Positions 18,808 to 27,061 of a stretch of DNA of 64,000 nt are shown here, one piece after another; the first letter of the stretch is position 1; each line of letters opens with the position of its first letter. The translations under genes were made by a program, and so were the position numbers. Below the pieces are notes generated by a model that was given only the letters and a program-made list of their open reading frames with translations, was not told the origin of the DNA and made no database searches. This DNA comes from Pedobacter caeni (GTDB taxonomy: Bacteria > Bacteroidota > Bacteroidia > Sphingobacteriales > Sphingobacteriaceae): the NCBI RefSeq assembly GCF_900129215.1, contig NZ_FQUQ01000002.1, positions 124,001 to 188,000 of the forward strand, read 5' to 3'.

Positions 18808-20178
18808 TTACTGGTTGTCTACATTCTGTTTAAGGGCAGTACGGACCGTTGCAGGAATGCTTGCAAAGAAGTTATAGCCCGTAGCTGTTTCTATGCTGTT
18901 CACTGAAGTTCTGTAAGTCTTCCAGTCGCTGTTAATGGTATTTGTATTTGGTGTATTGATGGCAATTACTCTTGTTGTGCTGGTAATTCTGCTGATGTCA
19001 TTATTCCCGTTTGGCAAGACCACAATGATTTTCCATACGTTAGATGGAACAGTCACATTTCCATTATTGATGGTGTTGGTTACACCTCCATTAGAGCCCG
19101 TTCCTCCCGTTCCATAAGAACCGGCAATTACATACACCTCATTACCTGCACTTACCAGACCACGGGTATAGCTTTCCAGGCCTTCCCATGTTTGTTGGTT
19201 GTTATTTGGCGCCTGAGGAATCATATTTGTCATGAGGAAGGTAGAGGAGTTTGCCGTAGTCGAAGAAGTTCTGTCGCCGGATGGGCAATTGTGTCCTCTG
19301 TCAAATCCTGAACCCGAATAACTGCTGCTTTGTACCTGATACCAGCCGGAAGGCAATGCCGCATCTGCTCTGAAATCATTGGTTCTTGACGTGCTTCCGA
19401 TATCAGAAGACTGGATATGCCAGCTCACCCAGTTCGGTGTTCCTCTGTCGCGGTTATAAGAGATGGTATAATAGGTTTGATCCATCAGGTAGTTATTTGG
19501 AGAGGTGATGTTTGCAACTGCAGCATTCGGATTGCCAAGTAACAGATGGCTGTCATCTCCTGCAGTAGGTCCACCTCCCGGATTTGTTCCGCCACCAGTA
19601 CCTGTACTTATGCTGATGTTGTCAATATTGATCCGGTTGGTGCCACCTGAAACTTTACGTACAGACAGGCGGATATTGCCTGTATTGCTGATCTGAAAGC
19701 TTGCTGTCTGTAAGGTCGAAGAGCTGCTGGTAATGGTACTGCCTACTTGTGTATAGCTGCTGCCACCATTTGTTGAAATCCATAATTGCCAGGTACTGGA
19801 AGCATCGCTCCCATATTTAGCATGGTCAATTTTAACGGTAGTGCTGTCATTTGCACTGATGTTAAAGTTCATGGACAAGGAACCTGTATTGCGGATTCTG
19901 GCAGACTGACTGCCTGATTTTACATCTCCGGCAAGGTTACCGATCAGGGCGTCATCCATGGTCCAGGAGCCTGAACCCAATGTCACAGCAGCAGAAGCGT
20001 AAGCACCTTTGCTGCCGGTTTCAAAACCTTCTGTCAACAATTGGGTGCTTTCAGTCTGTACTGAACTTGCCTTTTGATTGCTGATTAGTTCCGGCTGCGG
20101 TTGTGATTCTTTTTTACAGGAGGCCAGGACCAGACATAGCATGCCCAGTACATAGAAATGTTTCATAAAATTTTTCAT
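18808..20178 (-). CDS. NucA-type DNA/RNA non-specific endonuclease, lipoprotein
   Basis: A 456-residue secreted nuclease. A lipoprotein signal ends at Cys21 (VLASCKK). Next comes a beta-rich, Ser/Thr/Gly-rich domain (about 45-195) resembling a jelly-roll adhesion or carbohydrate-binding module, then a Gly/Pro linker. The beta-beta-alpha-metal nuclease domain (about 212-456) carries DRGHNCPSGDR with the catalytic His296 and a downstream Asn-rich helix (NNNQQTWE). By recall it closely resembles Anabaena NucA, which cuts single- and double-stranded DNA and RNA with Mg or Mn. The likely role is nucleic-acid scavenging or defence at the cell surface. A NuiA-like inhibitor gene lies 35 bases upstream. 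MKHF, at the fifth codon, is an alternative start. Confidence 0.92.
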   Translation of the reverse strand: MKNFMKHFYVLGMLCLVLASCKKESQPQPELISNQKASSVQTESTQLLTEGFETGSKGAYASAAVTLGSGSWTMDDALIGNLAGDVKSGSQSARIRNTGSLSMNFNISANDSTTVKIDHAKYGSDASSTWQLWISTNGGSSYTQVGSTITSSSSTLQTASFQISNTGNIRLSVRKVSGGTNRINIDNISISTGTGGGTNPGGGPTAGDDSHLLLGNPNAAVANITSPNNYLMDQTYYTISYNRDRGTPNWVSWHIQSSDIGSTSRTNDFRADAALPSGWYQVQSSSYSGSGFDRGHNCPSGDRTSSTTANSSTFLMTNMIPQAPNNNQQTWEGLESYTRGLVSAGNEVYVIAGSYGTGGTGSNGGVTNTINNGNVTVPSNVWKIIVVLPNGNNDISRITSTTRVIAINTPNTNTINSDWKTYRTSVNSIETATGYNFFASIPATVRTALKQNVDNQ

Positions 20179-20213
20179 AAGGAGATTATTTTTTAGTTTT
20201 TCAATAGAATGGA

Positions 20214-20612
20214 TTAAGATTCAATGGCATAGGTTGTTAGCGCAATACAAGTGTGGTCTGGTAAAAACGCTGTAATGATAATCGGGACTTTTACGCCGTC
20301 TTCAATACGGGTAACCTGAATTCCGGAGAAATTGCTTTTCAAAAAGGCATGCAGTTCCTGGAACTTATTGGCATTGGCCAGCACGATGTCGTCATTGGGA
20401 TCTGCGCTTTTCAGGATCTTTTCAAAAAAGCTTGCAGGCTCTACTGCAATCAGCGTCTCAGGAGCCGCGGCATTCAGTTCTGCGATCTTTGCATTTACTT
20501 GTTCTTTTGGAAGCGCTCCTAGCTTCTCAATCACTAAGGGAGCCTCAGATTCACTAAGGTAGAAGAGTCCCTGAATCTTGGTTGATAATTCTGGTAAAAT
20601 TTGGTTTTCCAT
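20214..20612 (-). CDS. nuiA: NuiA-family nuclease inhibitor
   Basis: A 132-residue acidic protein with no signal peptide, hence cytoplasmic. It resembles Anabaena NuiA, the protein inhibitor of NucA, in length and at several points: GLFYLSESEAP near the N-terminus, a central FQELHAFLKSN helix, and a C-terminus ending in a hydroxyl residue and carboxylate (AIES; NuiA ends in Thr). In the NucA-NuiA complex the inhibitor's Glu and C-terminal residue block the active-site metal. The gene lies directly upstream of the NucA-type nuclease on the same strand with a 35-base gap. It would protect the cytoplasm before the nuclease is exported. Assignment is from family recall; the pairing strengthens it. 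Confidence 0.85.
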   Translation of the reverse strand: MENQILPELSTKIQGLFYLSESEAPLVIEKLGALPKEQVNAKIAELNAAAPETLIAVEPASFFEKILKSADPNDDIVLANANKFQELHAFLKSNFSGIQVTRIEDGVKVPIIITAFLPDHTCIALTTYAIES

Positions 20613-20757
20613 GGGTAGATGGGTTATTTTTTATTAAAGATAACCGCTAAACCTTAAGAAAGTGCGTTCCTTTAAAGGGTAATGAAAATTTCATGATTTT
20701 TTAACCGGGAATTGCGTTGTAATGCTTTTCCGGGGGCATAGAAACCCGAAGCTTTTT

Positions 20758-21570
20758 TTAGTGCTTCAGGTTTCTCAAGGCCTTTTTGATGATTTGGGTG
20801 GTGGCTTTACCCGGACTTTTTTCCATCCATTGATCACATAGGGTAGTCAGCCAAAGGGAATTGGTCTTTCCGGCATCATTTAACCAGTTTCCAACAGAAA
20901 GTTGCACATACGGAGAAGGATCGGCCTTTAGTGCTTCAAGAATCACTGATGCAAGTTGAGGCTGTTCTTTTAAGGTATTGATGTGTTTACACCAGACGCC
21001 GCAGGGTCTGATGGATTCGACCGCAAACCTCCGGATATTTTCATTTTTCGATTTTGCCCATTCAGAAAGAATGGAAATTCCCTCCGGAAGATGATTGCTC
21101 AGGTCTGTTCTCAAGGCCATCCAGGCAATTTCCCTGACGCCGAAATGTTCATCTGCAGCAAAAGGTTGAATTGCCTTCAGCTTTTCCTGAAGAGCTAAGT
21201 CCTGATCCAGGCCTATGAGATAACAAGCCCAGCAACGGACACTATCTGAAGCATGTTGGCTAAGAAAGGGTAAAAGTTGGAGGTCCCGGCTTTTGCTGCT
21301 TTCTGTTAACAATGTTCTGCCAATCTCTATGGTAACGTTTCTTATACTGTTCTGCGCTAAATTCTGTACATTTTCCCTGCATTTATTAAGGTAATGCGGT
21401 TGGTCTTTAAAAACATAACCGAGGAGTTGTAAGTGATCTACGGCAAGCCATTCGGTTAAATTTACCGAAGCCATTGTTCCCTGGTTCAAAAGCTCCATTA
21501 CCTCTGCCGGTATCTTTGTTTTTGTCAATGCTCCTTTCCGTGTTTGTAATACTGGTTTCTGATTAGTCAT
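20758..21570 (-). CDS. DNA alkylation repair (AlkC/AlkD-like) HEAT-repeat protein
   Basis: A 270-residue, almost wholly helical protein resembling the HEAT-like-repeat DNA glycosylases AlkC/AlkD, which excise N3- and N7-alkylpurines. Recognisable stretches are the helical-repeat segments around VREIAWMALR, ENIRRFAVESIRPCGVW and SPYVQLSVGNWLNDA. A much longer open frame exists upstream, but it only shadows the preceding gene. The start MTNQKPVLQTRKGA at 21570 fits the family and overlaps the upstream stop in ATGACTAA, which implies translational coupling with the SnoaL-like gene. Catalytic activity cannot be verified by eye, so it could also be a structural HEAT protein. Confidence 0.8.
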   Translation of the reverse strand: MTNQKPVLQTRKGALTKTKIPAEVMELLNQGTMASVNLTEWLAVDHLQLLGYVFKDQPHYLNKCRENVQNLAQNSIRNVTIEIGRTLLTESSKSRDLQLLPFLSQHASDSVRCWACYLIGLDQDLALQEKLKAIQPFAADEHFGVREIAWMALRTDLSNHLPEGISILSEWAKSKNENIRRFAVESIRPCGVWCKHINTLKEQPQLASVILEALKADPSPYVQLSVGNWLNDAGKTNSLWLTTLCDQWMEKSPGKATTQIIKKALRNLKH

Positions 21571-21919
21571 TCCAAATGTCCTGATGTATATACCATATTC
21601 CGTTAATGTATTTCCAGACGTATAAATAATGCCCTTGAGCAACGACCTGATCGTTTCCTGCAAAAAGCAGGTAGTCTCCAGTCTCATAAGCAAGGTTTCC
21701 TTCAATGCTGATCTCTTTTGTTGAAAAATCACCTTTATTGATTCCCTGGTTGAAGACGGCTCCAAAGAAATCGCTGATCGCATCTTTTCCTTTGATAACG
21801 GTTTGTTTAGGAGGATAAAGCAAGGCATCTTCGCTGTATAGTGCCGACAATTCTGTGTTGTTTTTCTCGTTTACAAACTGGTTGAACAGCTGGTTTCTCT
21901 GCATTATTTCTTCTTTCAT
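21563..21919 (-). CDS. SnoaL-like / NTF2-fold small protein
   Basis: A 118-residue protein with the sequence pattern of the NTF2-like cone fold (SnoaL/DUF4440): an N-terminal helix (RNQLFNQFVNEKN), LYSEDALLYPP, a GKDAI helix and a C-terminal strand pair ending HQDIWND. Such proteins act as small isomerases, hydrolases or ligand-binding proteins, and no substrate can be inferred. The frame is open further up to a TTG at 21982, but the ATG at 21919 (MKEEIMQRN) gives a family-like N-terminus. It is the first gene of a two-gene minus-strand unit with the alkylation-repair protein, divergent from an HxlR regulator. Confidence 0.75.
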   Translation of the reverse strand: MKEEIMQRNQLFNQFVNEKNNTELSALYSEDALLYPPKQTVIKGKDAISDFFGAVFNQGINKGDFSTKEISIEGNLAYETGDYLLFAGNDQVVAQGHYLYVWKYINGIWYIHQDIWND

Positions 21920-22049
21920 TTCCTTAACGTTTTTTGAAATGCTAAATTCGGCCAGATCATCTGTAAAGTCAATATGGGACAAAATTGTCCTATCCTATTT
22001 TTAAATTATTGAATGAAATCATCATGATCTTACAGATTACACAACGAAA

Positions 22050-22062
22050 TGAACCGGGTTTA
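22050..22062. promoter_or_regulatory. Operator-like inverted repeat, site 1
   Basis: TGAACCGGGTTTA, a near-perfect palindrome centred on G. It is almost identical to site 2 at 22136-22148, 86 bases away centre to centre. It lies in the divergent region between the SnoaL-like gene and the HxlR gene, where an autoregulating HxlR repressor would be expected to bind. This is inferred from position and symmetry only. Confidence 0.4.
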
Positions 22063-22135
22063 TGAGCTCCTGAATGGCGTTGAAAACAATAAATGTCAAT
22101 GTGTAATACCAAGGCTATGATCGCTTCATAACCAA

Positions 22136-22148
22136 TAAACCAGGTTTA
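22136..22148. promoter_or_regulatory. Operator-like inverted repeat, site 2
   Basis: TAAACCAGGTTTA, a perfect palindrome around a central A, 60 bases before the HxlR start. It differs from site 1 at two of 13 positions. Confidence 0.45.
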
Positions 22149-22155
22149 CTTGCTC

Positions 22156-22172
22156 TTTAGAACATTTCAAAA
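22156..22172. promoter_or_regulatory. Fur-superfamily-like box upstream of the HxlR gene
   Basis: TTTAGAACATTTCAAAA matches 13 of 14 positions of the inverted repeat TTTAGAA-N3-TTCTAAA seen in the hmu promoter. A+T-rich sequence makes chance matches possible, so this is weak on its own. Confidence 0.3.
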
Positions 22173-22208
22173 TCAATAAATAACACGAAAAATATCATAT
22201 ATATACTG

Positions 22209-22541
22209 ATGAAAAACAAAATCCGAGTAGATGCAAACAAAATCTGTCCCCTGGAGCATGCAGTAAATACCATTAGTGGAAAATGGAAAATTCCCATTGT
22301 ATGGCATCTGCAACAAGGGCTGAAGCGGCCTTCGGAGTTCTTTTATCATATTGCTGATATTAACCGCAGGGTGTTAAGCCGACAGCTTAAGGAATTGGAA
22401 GAAAGCGGTCTGGTGGTAAAACAGGTGGTTAAACTAAAACCTCTTGAAGTAGAATATCATTTAACCAGGACTGGCCATGACCTGGTTAAAATATTATGGC
22501 AACTGAATGCCTGGGGAGAGGGATTGCTGAAAAACGAATAA
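22209..22541 (+). CDS. HxlR-family winged-helix transcriptional regulator
   Basis: A 110-residue DNA-binding protein with the complete HxlR domain. It has the conserved Cys near the N-terminus (CPLEHAV, Cys14), SGKWKIPIVWHL, and the recognition-helix region INRRVLSRQLKELEESGLV, and ends with a wing and dimer helix. Family members act as dimers, often sense reactive aldehydes, quinones or oxidants through the Cys, and usually control a divergent gene. Here the divergent unit is the SnoaL-like and alkylation-repair pair. Two operator-like repeats lie upstream. Targets could equally be the downstream reductase genes. Confidence 0.9.
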   Translation: MKNKIRVDANKICPLEHAVNTISGKWKIPIVWHLQQGLKRPSEFFYHIADINRRVLSRQLKELEESGLVVKQVVKLKPLEVEYHLTRTGHDLVKILWQLNAWGEGLLKNE

Positions 22542-22613
22542 TGATGTTTTGATTTTCAGATAATTAGAGATAAATTTATTCAAAAACTACCAAAACCCTG
22601 TTGTGATACGAAA

Positions 22614-23417
22614 ATGAGGTACGAACAAATCCATACTCCGGCATACCTGAGCAACTATGTCCGCTATATCTGGACACTGGAGGTTGGGACTATGAATGAA
22701 CAATTCAGTATCATAGCAGATGGTAGCCCAGGCTTAATCTTTCAAAATGGGGCAACCGGATTGCTTAAACAGAACAACAAGGAGATTCCGAATGTTCTTT
22801 TATATGGCCAGGCAACGACCCATGCCGAAATTTCACTTGGAAAATCTACCATGATAGGCCTTTGTTTTTTTCCGAATGCCCTGAAATCTATTTTTGGATT
22901 AAATGCAAATGAGCTGACAGATACCTGTATGGATCTGGACTTGTTAGCGACCAAACAGGGATATTATTTAAGAGAGCAATTGCTGAATATGGACAGTATA
23001 TCTGCGCAGATCAATATGCTTTGTGCTTACCTTTTTGCCGAGATTTGTAAAAACGATCATAAAACAGATGCACAGACGGATTACGTCTTGTCGATGATGA
23101 TCCAATCGAAAGGAACGGCTTCCTTAAAGGCATTGCAGGAAGAGTTGAAAGTGTCGGAACGGAGTCTCGAAAGAAAATTCAAGCAACATGTGGGGATCTC
23201 TCCAAAAATGTTTTCCCGGATCTGCGGCTTTCAGGCTTCTTTGAGTCAGTTGAAAAATAACGAATATGAAAAGCTTTCTGACATCGCTTATGAAAATGGC
23301 TATGCTGATCAGTCGCATTTTATCCGGACTTTCAAAGAATTTGCAGGTTTTTCCCCTTATCAATATCAAAAACAAGCAAATAAGGTTGCCGATCACTTCC
23401 CCGAACTGATAAAATAA
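22614..23417 (+). CDS. AraC-family transcriptional regulator
   Basis: A 267-residue regulator. The N-terminal 150 residues resemble the DUF6597-type sensor domain of AraC proteins (IADGSPGLIFQNG, LYGQATTHAEISLG). The C-terminal HTH_18 domain (about 160-257) has two helix-turn-helix units and the signature IAYENGYADQSHFIRTFKEFAGFSPYQYQ. It lies between the HxlR gene and an NAD(P)-binding protein gene, all on the plus strand, so it probably activates the downstream pair at 23487-24634. The inducer is unknown. Confidence 0.9.
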   Translation: MRYEQIHTPAYLSNYVRYIWTLEVGTMNEQFSIIADGSPGLIFQNGATGLLKQNNKEIPNVLLYGQATTHAEISLGKSTMIGLCFFPNALKSIFGLNANELTDTCMDLDLLATKQGYYLREQLLNMDSISAQINMLCAYLFAEICKNDHKTDAQTDYVLSMMIQSKGTASLKALQEELKVSERSLERKFKQHVGISPKMFSRICGFQASLSQLKNNEYEKLSDIAYENGYADQSHFIRTFKEFAGFSPYQYQKQANKVADHFPELIK

Positions 23418-23486
23418 TACCCTTGTCGGTTTTGTTCTATTTTTCCAATCGGATGTGGCTTAATATTGTCTTAAAAAAAGACAGAA

Positions 23487-24125
23487 ATGAAATTACTTAT
23501 TTTCGGATCAACAGGTGGTACAGGCCGCCATATTTTGGAACAGGCGCTTGAACAAGGACATACGGTAACCGCATTTGTCCGTGATCCATCAAAATTATCT
23601 TTCCAGCATCCAAACCTGAAAACCTTTAAAGGAGATGTCATGAACCGGGAATCCCTGATTCCTGTGATGCAGGGACAGGATGCAGTTTTATCGGCGCTGG
23701 GTTCTCCGGCAACTAAGGTTGGGGTATTGCGTTCTCAGGGCACAAAGAACATCATTGAGGCGATGGAAAGTACGGGTGTCAGCCGGTTGATCTGTCAGAC
23801 TTCTCTGGGGTATGGGGATAGTTTAAAAGTGTTGGATAAAACCTCATTTGTTTTCAAGCACATCATCGTTCGTTTTATACTCGGTAAAACATTTAAAGAC
23901 CACGAGCTTCAGGAACAATATATTAAAAAAAGTAAGCTGGACTGGGTGATTGTCCGTCCCGGAAATTTAACGGATACAGGAAAAACCGGTGTTTACAGAC
24001 ATGGCTTCCCTGCGACTGATCAAAATATCCAGGTAAAAGTTTCCCGTGCCGATGTGGCTGATTTTATGCTGAAACAATTAAACGACCGAACTTATATTCA
24101 TCAAACCCCGGGGATATCCTATTAA
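23487..24125 (+). CDS. NAD(P)-binding Rossmann-fold protein (NmrA/atypical SDR type)
   Basis: A 212-residue cytoplasmic protein starting directly with the dinucleotide-binding motif GSTGGTG (residues 7-13). It then has DVMNRESLIPVMQGQDAVLSALGSPA and a later DWVIVRPGNLTD stretch, the pattern of short atypical SDRs such as NmrA-like, biliverdin-reductase-like and quinone-reductase-like proteins. It lacks a clear YxxxK pair, so it may be a redox sensor or a reductase without classical SDR chemistry. It is followed after 14 bases by a DUF1772 gene and preceded by an AraC regulator. Confidence 0.85.
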   Translation: MKLLIFGSTGGTGRHILEQALEQGHTVTAFVRDPSKLSFQHPNLKTFKGDVMNRESLIPVMQGQDAVLSALGSPATKVGVLRSQGTKNIIEAMESTGVSRLICQTSLGYGDSLKVLDKTSFVFKHIIVRFILGKTFKDHELQEQYIKKSKLDWVIVRPGNLTDTGKTGVYRHGFPATDQNIQVKVSRADVADFMLKQLNDRTYIHQTPGISY

Positions 24126-24139
24126 CAAGTTTTTCTGTT

Positions 24140-24634
24140 ATGACCAGATATAAATCTTCTTTACTGGCGCTGGCCACCATTACCACTGCCTTAATCGCGG
24201 GCTTGTTTTATGCTTTTTCAGTAGCTGTGAATCCCGCTTTTATGCAGCTCCCCGATGCACAATATATACAGGCGATGCAGGAAATCAACAGGGCCATTGT
24301 AAACCCTGTATTTCTCTTTGGCTTTTTAGGCAGTCCTTTATTTCTGGTACTGACCGTAGTTGGTTTTAGAAAAGGCCCCTTCTCTGCTAAGTTTATCTGG
24401 ATATTGGCTGCCGCTCTCATCTTCATTACTGGCGGCTTTGGCGTCACGATTCTGAGAAATATCCCATTGAACAATCAGCTGGAAGCATTCTCATTGAAAG
24501 GTGCTTCAGCGGAACAGGTAAAAGTAATGCGTGATGCTTTTGCCGGATCCTGGAATAACTGGCATACCTTGAGGACGGTCTGTTCCGGTTTCTCCCTGAT
24601 CTTATTGGTGATTGCCTGTTTGAAAAAAGATTAA
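24140..24634 (+). CDS. DUF1772 (anthrone-oxygenase-like) membrane protein
   Basis: A 164-residue protein with four hydrophobic segments. It has the family pattern of an N-terminal helix ending GLFYAFSVAVNPAF, an internal INRAIVNPVFLFGFLG, and a C-terminal WNNWHTLRTVCS motif with the conserved NxWH. DUF1772 proteins are related to fungal anthrone oxygenases, and their bacterial role is unknown. The 14-base gap to the upstream NAD(P)-binding gene suggests one operon, possibly acting on quinones or other aromatic compounds. Confidence 0.8.
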   Translation: MTRYKSSLLALATITTALIAGLFYAFSVAVNPAFMQLPDAQYIQAMQEINRAIVNPVFLFGFLGSPLFLVLTVVGFRKGPFSAKFIWILAAALIFITGGFGVTILRNIPLNNQLEAFSLKGASAEQVKVMRDAFAGSWNNWHTLRTVCSGFSLILLVIACLKKD

Positions 24635-24661
24635 CAAACCCTGATGAATAAAGGAGTGGTC

Positions 24662-24685
24662 ACCGGAACGCTGCCGGTTAATTTT
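24662..24685. terminator. Possible weak terminator between convergent genes
   Basis: A 5-base GC stem (ACCGG/CCGGT) with a 7-base loop followed by TTAATTTT, overlapping the 3' end of the peptidase gene. It is short and only tentatively a terminator. Confidence 0.3.
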
Positions 24686-27005
24686 GTCTGGACTGTTGCA
24701 TCGGGTTTGGCGCTGCAGAAGCACCCCTTGGCCCTTGCTGTTGTTTAAACAATTCAAACCTCGAAGGTTTTGCTTTTCTCGGCCATGAATTGTTATCTTC
24801 ATTGATATCAGCAGTTTCACGGTAGGGGTCAATTTGTACGGCAACCACTTCTTTATCTTTTGCAAAAACTTTAGTCACTTTGTTTTCATCCTTTCTCCAG
24901 ATATAAGCAGGGATGCGGTCTGTTTCTTTGCTTCCATCTTTAAAGGTCCATTCGATGATAATGGGCATCACCAATCCGCCTTCATTGGAGAAATCAAGTT
25001 CATAAAAGTTCTTTTTGCTTTCATATAACTTTTTCTCCTCAGCAGATAAGGAAGAATAATACTTTTGGAACTGCTCATCAGCAGTTTTGCTTACCTCAAA
25101 CCGGTTAAATTTATTGTAAAAATCTTTCAGACTGGTATCCTGCTCTACGGCAAATTTCAGGCCTTCTTTACGGTTTCTTTCCCTGCTGATGTTGTCATTG
25201 TTCCTCTCAAATGTTTTCTGAGCTTCTTTATTCTCCAGCTCCTGTTTCCTGCTGTTCATCTGATAATAACGGACATCATTCAGGGCAATATCTACCGGAT
25301 CTGTTCCAAAAAACCAGCCTCTCCAAAACCAGTCAAGATCTACAGCAGAGGCATCTTCCATTGTTCTGAACAGGTCGGCAGGGGTAGGGTGTTTAAAAGC
25401 CCATCGCTTTGCATATTCTTTGAAAGCATAATCGAACAATTCCCTGCCCATCACGGTTTCTCTTAAGATGTTTAGTGCTGTTGCCGGTTTAGCATAAGCA
25501 TTCGGGCCGAAATTGATGATGTTCTCCGAATTCGTCATGATGGGTTCCAGCTGATCCTTAGGCATTTTCATATAATCCACGATCTTGTGTGCCGGGCCAC
25601 GTTGTGAAGGGTAATTGTTGTCCCATTCCTGCTCTGCCATATACTGACAGAAGGTATTGAGTCCTTCGTCCATCCATGACCATTGTCTTTCATCAGAGTT
25701 GACGATCATAGGGAAAAAGTTATGTCCTACCTCGTGAATGATCACACCGATCATTCCGTATTTAATCGCTTCTGTATAAGTTCCATCTTTTTCCGCACGG
25801 CCATGATTGAAGCAGATCATCGGATATTCCATTCCGTTTGCGGCCTCCACAGAGATCGCTACCGGATAAGGATAGGGGATGGTATGTTTTGAATACACTT
25901 TTAAGGTATGAGCAACCACCTTGGTGGAGTATTTATTGTACAAAGGATAGGCTTCAGGCCCATAATAAGACATGGCCATGATCTTTTTGCCATTGATATT
26001 GGTGGCCATCGCATCCCATACCAAACGGCGGGAAGATACCCAGGCAAAATCCCTCACATTTTCTGCAGCATAAGTCCAGGTCTTTTTGGAGGTAGATTTC
26101 TTTGTCATTGCCGACTTTGCCTCTTCCAGGTTGACAATCTCTACGGGTGTTTTTGCGGTTTGCGCCTCGTTCCACCTTTTCAGATTGCTGCTGTTCAATA
26201 CCTGAGCATAGTTCAGACATTCTCCTGTGGCACCCACAACATGATCTGCAGGAACGGTCATGTTTACTTTATAGTTTCCGAAAACCAGGGCAAATTCCCC
26301 TCTGCCTTCAAATTGTTTATTTTGCCAGCCCTGAAAATCCGAGTAAACGGCCATTCTTGGGAACCATTGGGTAATGGTAAACAGGTAGTTATCGTCCTCT
26401 GCAAAATATTCATATCCACCTCTGCCACCAACGGTCATCCGGTTAGAGATTTTATAGTTCCAGGAGATGTTTAATTTATATTTTCCTTTTGACTGAAGCG
26501 TTGCAGGTAAGTCAATTCTCATCATCGTATTGTTGATGGTATAAGGAAGAGGAGTCCCTTTTTCGTCTGTTACTTTAAGGATTTTTACACCAAGATCATT
26601 TGCTCCGCCAATAATACCGGAAAGCGACTGGTAAGTCATCTGATCGGTCATCTTACTGGTTTCAGTAAGCTTATTGTCGCTGGTAGCTTTATGCTCGTTT
26701 TCATCAAGCTGTACCCATAAGTAGCTCAAAGGATCAGGCGAATTGTTGTAATATGTGATCGATTCTGAGCCGGTAAGCAGGAGGTTTTTTTCGTCGAGTT
26801 CGGCTTTAATATCATAATCTGCCCTTTGTTGCCAATAAGCTGGCCCAGGTGCACCAGAGGCCGAACGGTAAGAATTGGGGTCTGAAATGATGGTTCCCAA
26901 CTGTTCAAATTTATTCCCATGGTTAGAACCGGGGTTATTTAAATGTTGGGCATAGGTATGTATACTTAAAAAAATAGCAGCAAATAGCAGTAAATTTCTT
27001 TTCAT
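24678..27005 (-). CDS. M1-family zinc metallopeptidase, exported
   Basis: A 775-residue protein with a signal peptide (ending about residue 19, TYAQ). The N-terminal beta domain precedes the gluzincin catalytic domain with HEVGH (residues 424-428) and, 18 residues later, Glu447 in WMDEGLN. These are the zinc ligands and general base of M1 aminopeptidases, and GMEY upstream takes the place of the GxMEN substrate motif. It probably trims peptides in the periplasm or at the cell surface. The C-terminus is Gln/Pro-rich. The HupE/UreJ-like gene lies 56 bases upstream on the same strand, so the two form a likely operon. Confidence 0.92.
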   Translation of the reverse strand: MKRNLLLFAAIFLSIHTYAQHLNNPGSNHGNKFEQLGTIISDPNSYRSASGAPGPAYWQQRADYDIKAELDEKNLLLTGSESITYYNNSPDPLSYLWVQLDENEHKATSDNKLTETSKMTDQMTYQSLSGIIGGANDLGVKILKVTDEKGTPLPYTINNTMMRIDLPATLQSKGKYKLNISWNYKISNRMTVGGRGGYEYFAEDDNYLFTITQWFPRMAVYSDFQGWQNKQFEGRGEFALVFGNYKVNMTVPADHVVGATGECLNYAQVLNSSNLKRWNEAQTAKTPVEIVNLEEAKSAMTKKSTSKKTWTYAAENVRDFAWVSSRRLVWDAMATNINGKKIMAMSYYGPEAYPLYNKYSTKVVAHTLKVYSKHTIPYPYPVAISVEAANGMEYPMICFNHGRAEKDGTYTEAIKYGMIGVIIHEVGHNFFPMIVNSDERQWSWMDEGLNTFCQYMAEQEWDNNYPSQRGPAHKIVDYMKMPKDQLEPIMTNSENIINFGPNAYAKPATALNILRETVMGRELFDYAFKEYAKRWAFKHPTPADLFRTMEDASAVDLDWFWRGWFFGTDPVDIALNDVRYYQMNSRKQELENKEAQKTFERNNDNISRERNRKEGLKFAVEQDTSLKDFYNKFNRFEVSKTADEQFQKYYSSLSAEEKKLYESKKNFYELDFSNEGGLVMPIIIEWTFKDGSKETDRIPAYIWRKDENKVTKVFAKDKEVVAVQIDPYRETADINEDNNSWPRKAKPSRFELFKQQQGPRGASAAPNPMQQSRQN

Positions 27006-27061
27006 TGGTTTTAGGAATAGGGTGGTCTGTTGGTGTGGTTCGCCGCCGGTATTTTAGCAGG

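Noticed and set aside
21571..21828. 86-residue upstream extension of the alkylation-repair protein
   Set aside because: It only runs through the SnoaL-like gene in another frame; the ATG at 21570 matches the family N-terminus and overlaps the upstream stop.
25908..26474. 188-residue plus-strand open frame inside the M1 peptidase gene
   Set aside because: Antisense shadow of a clear enzyme gene, rich in Cys, His and Arg in a non-protein-like pattern.
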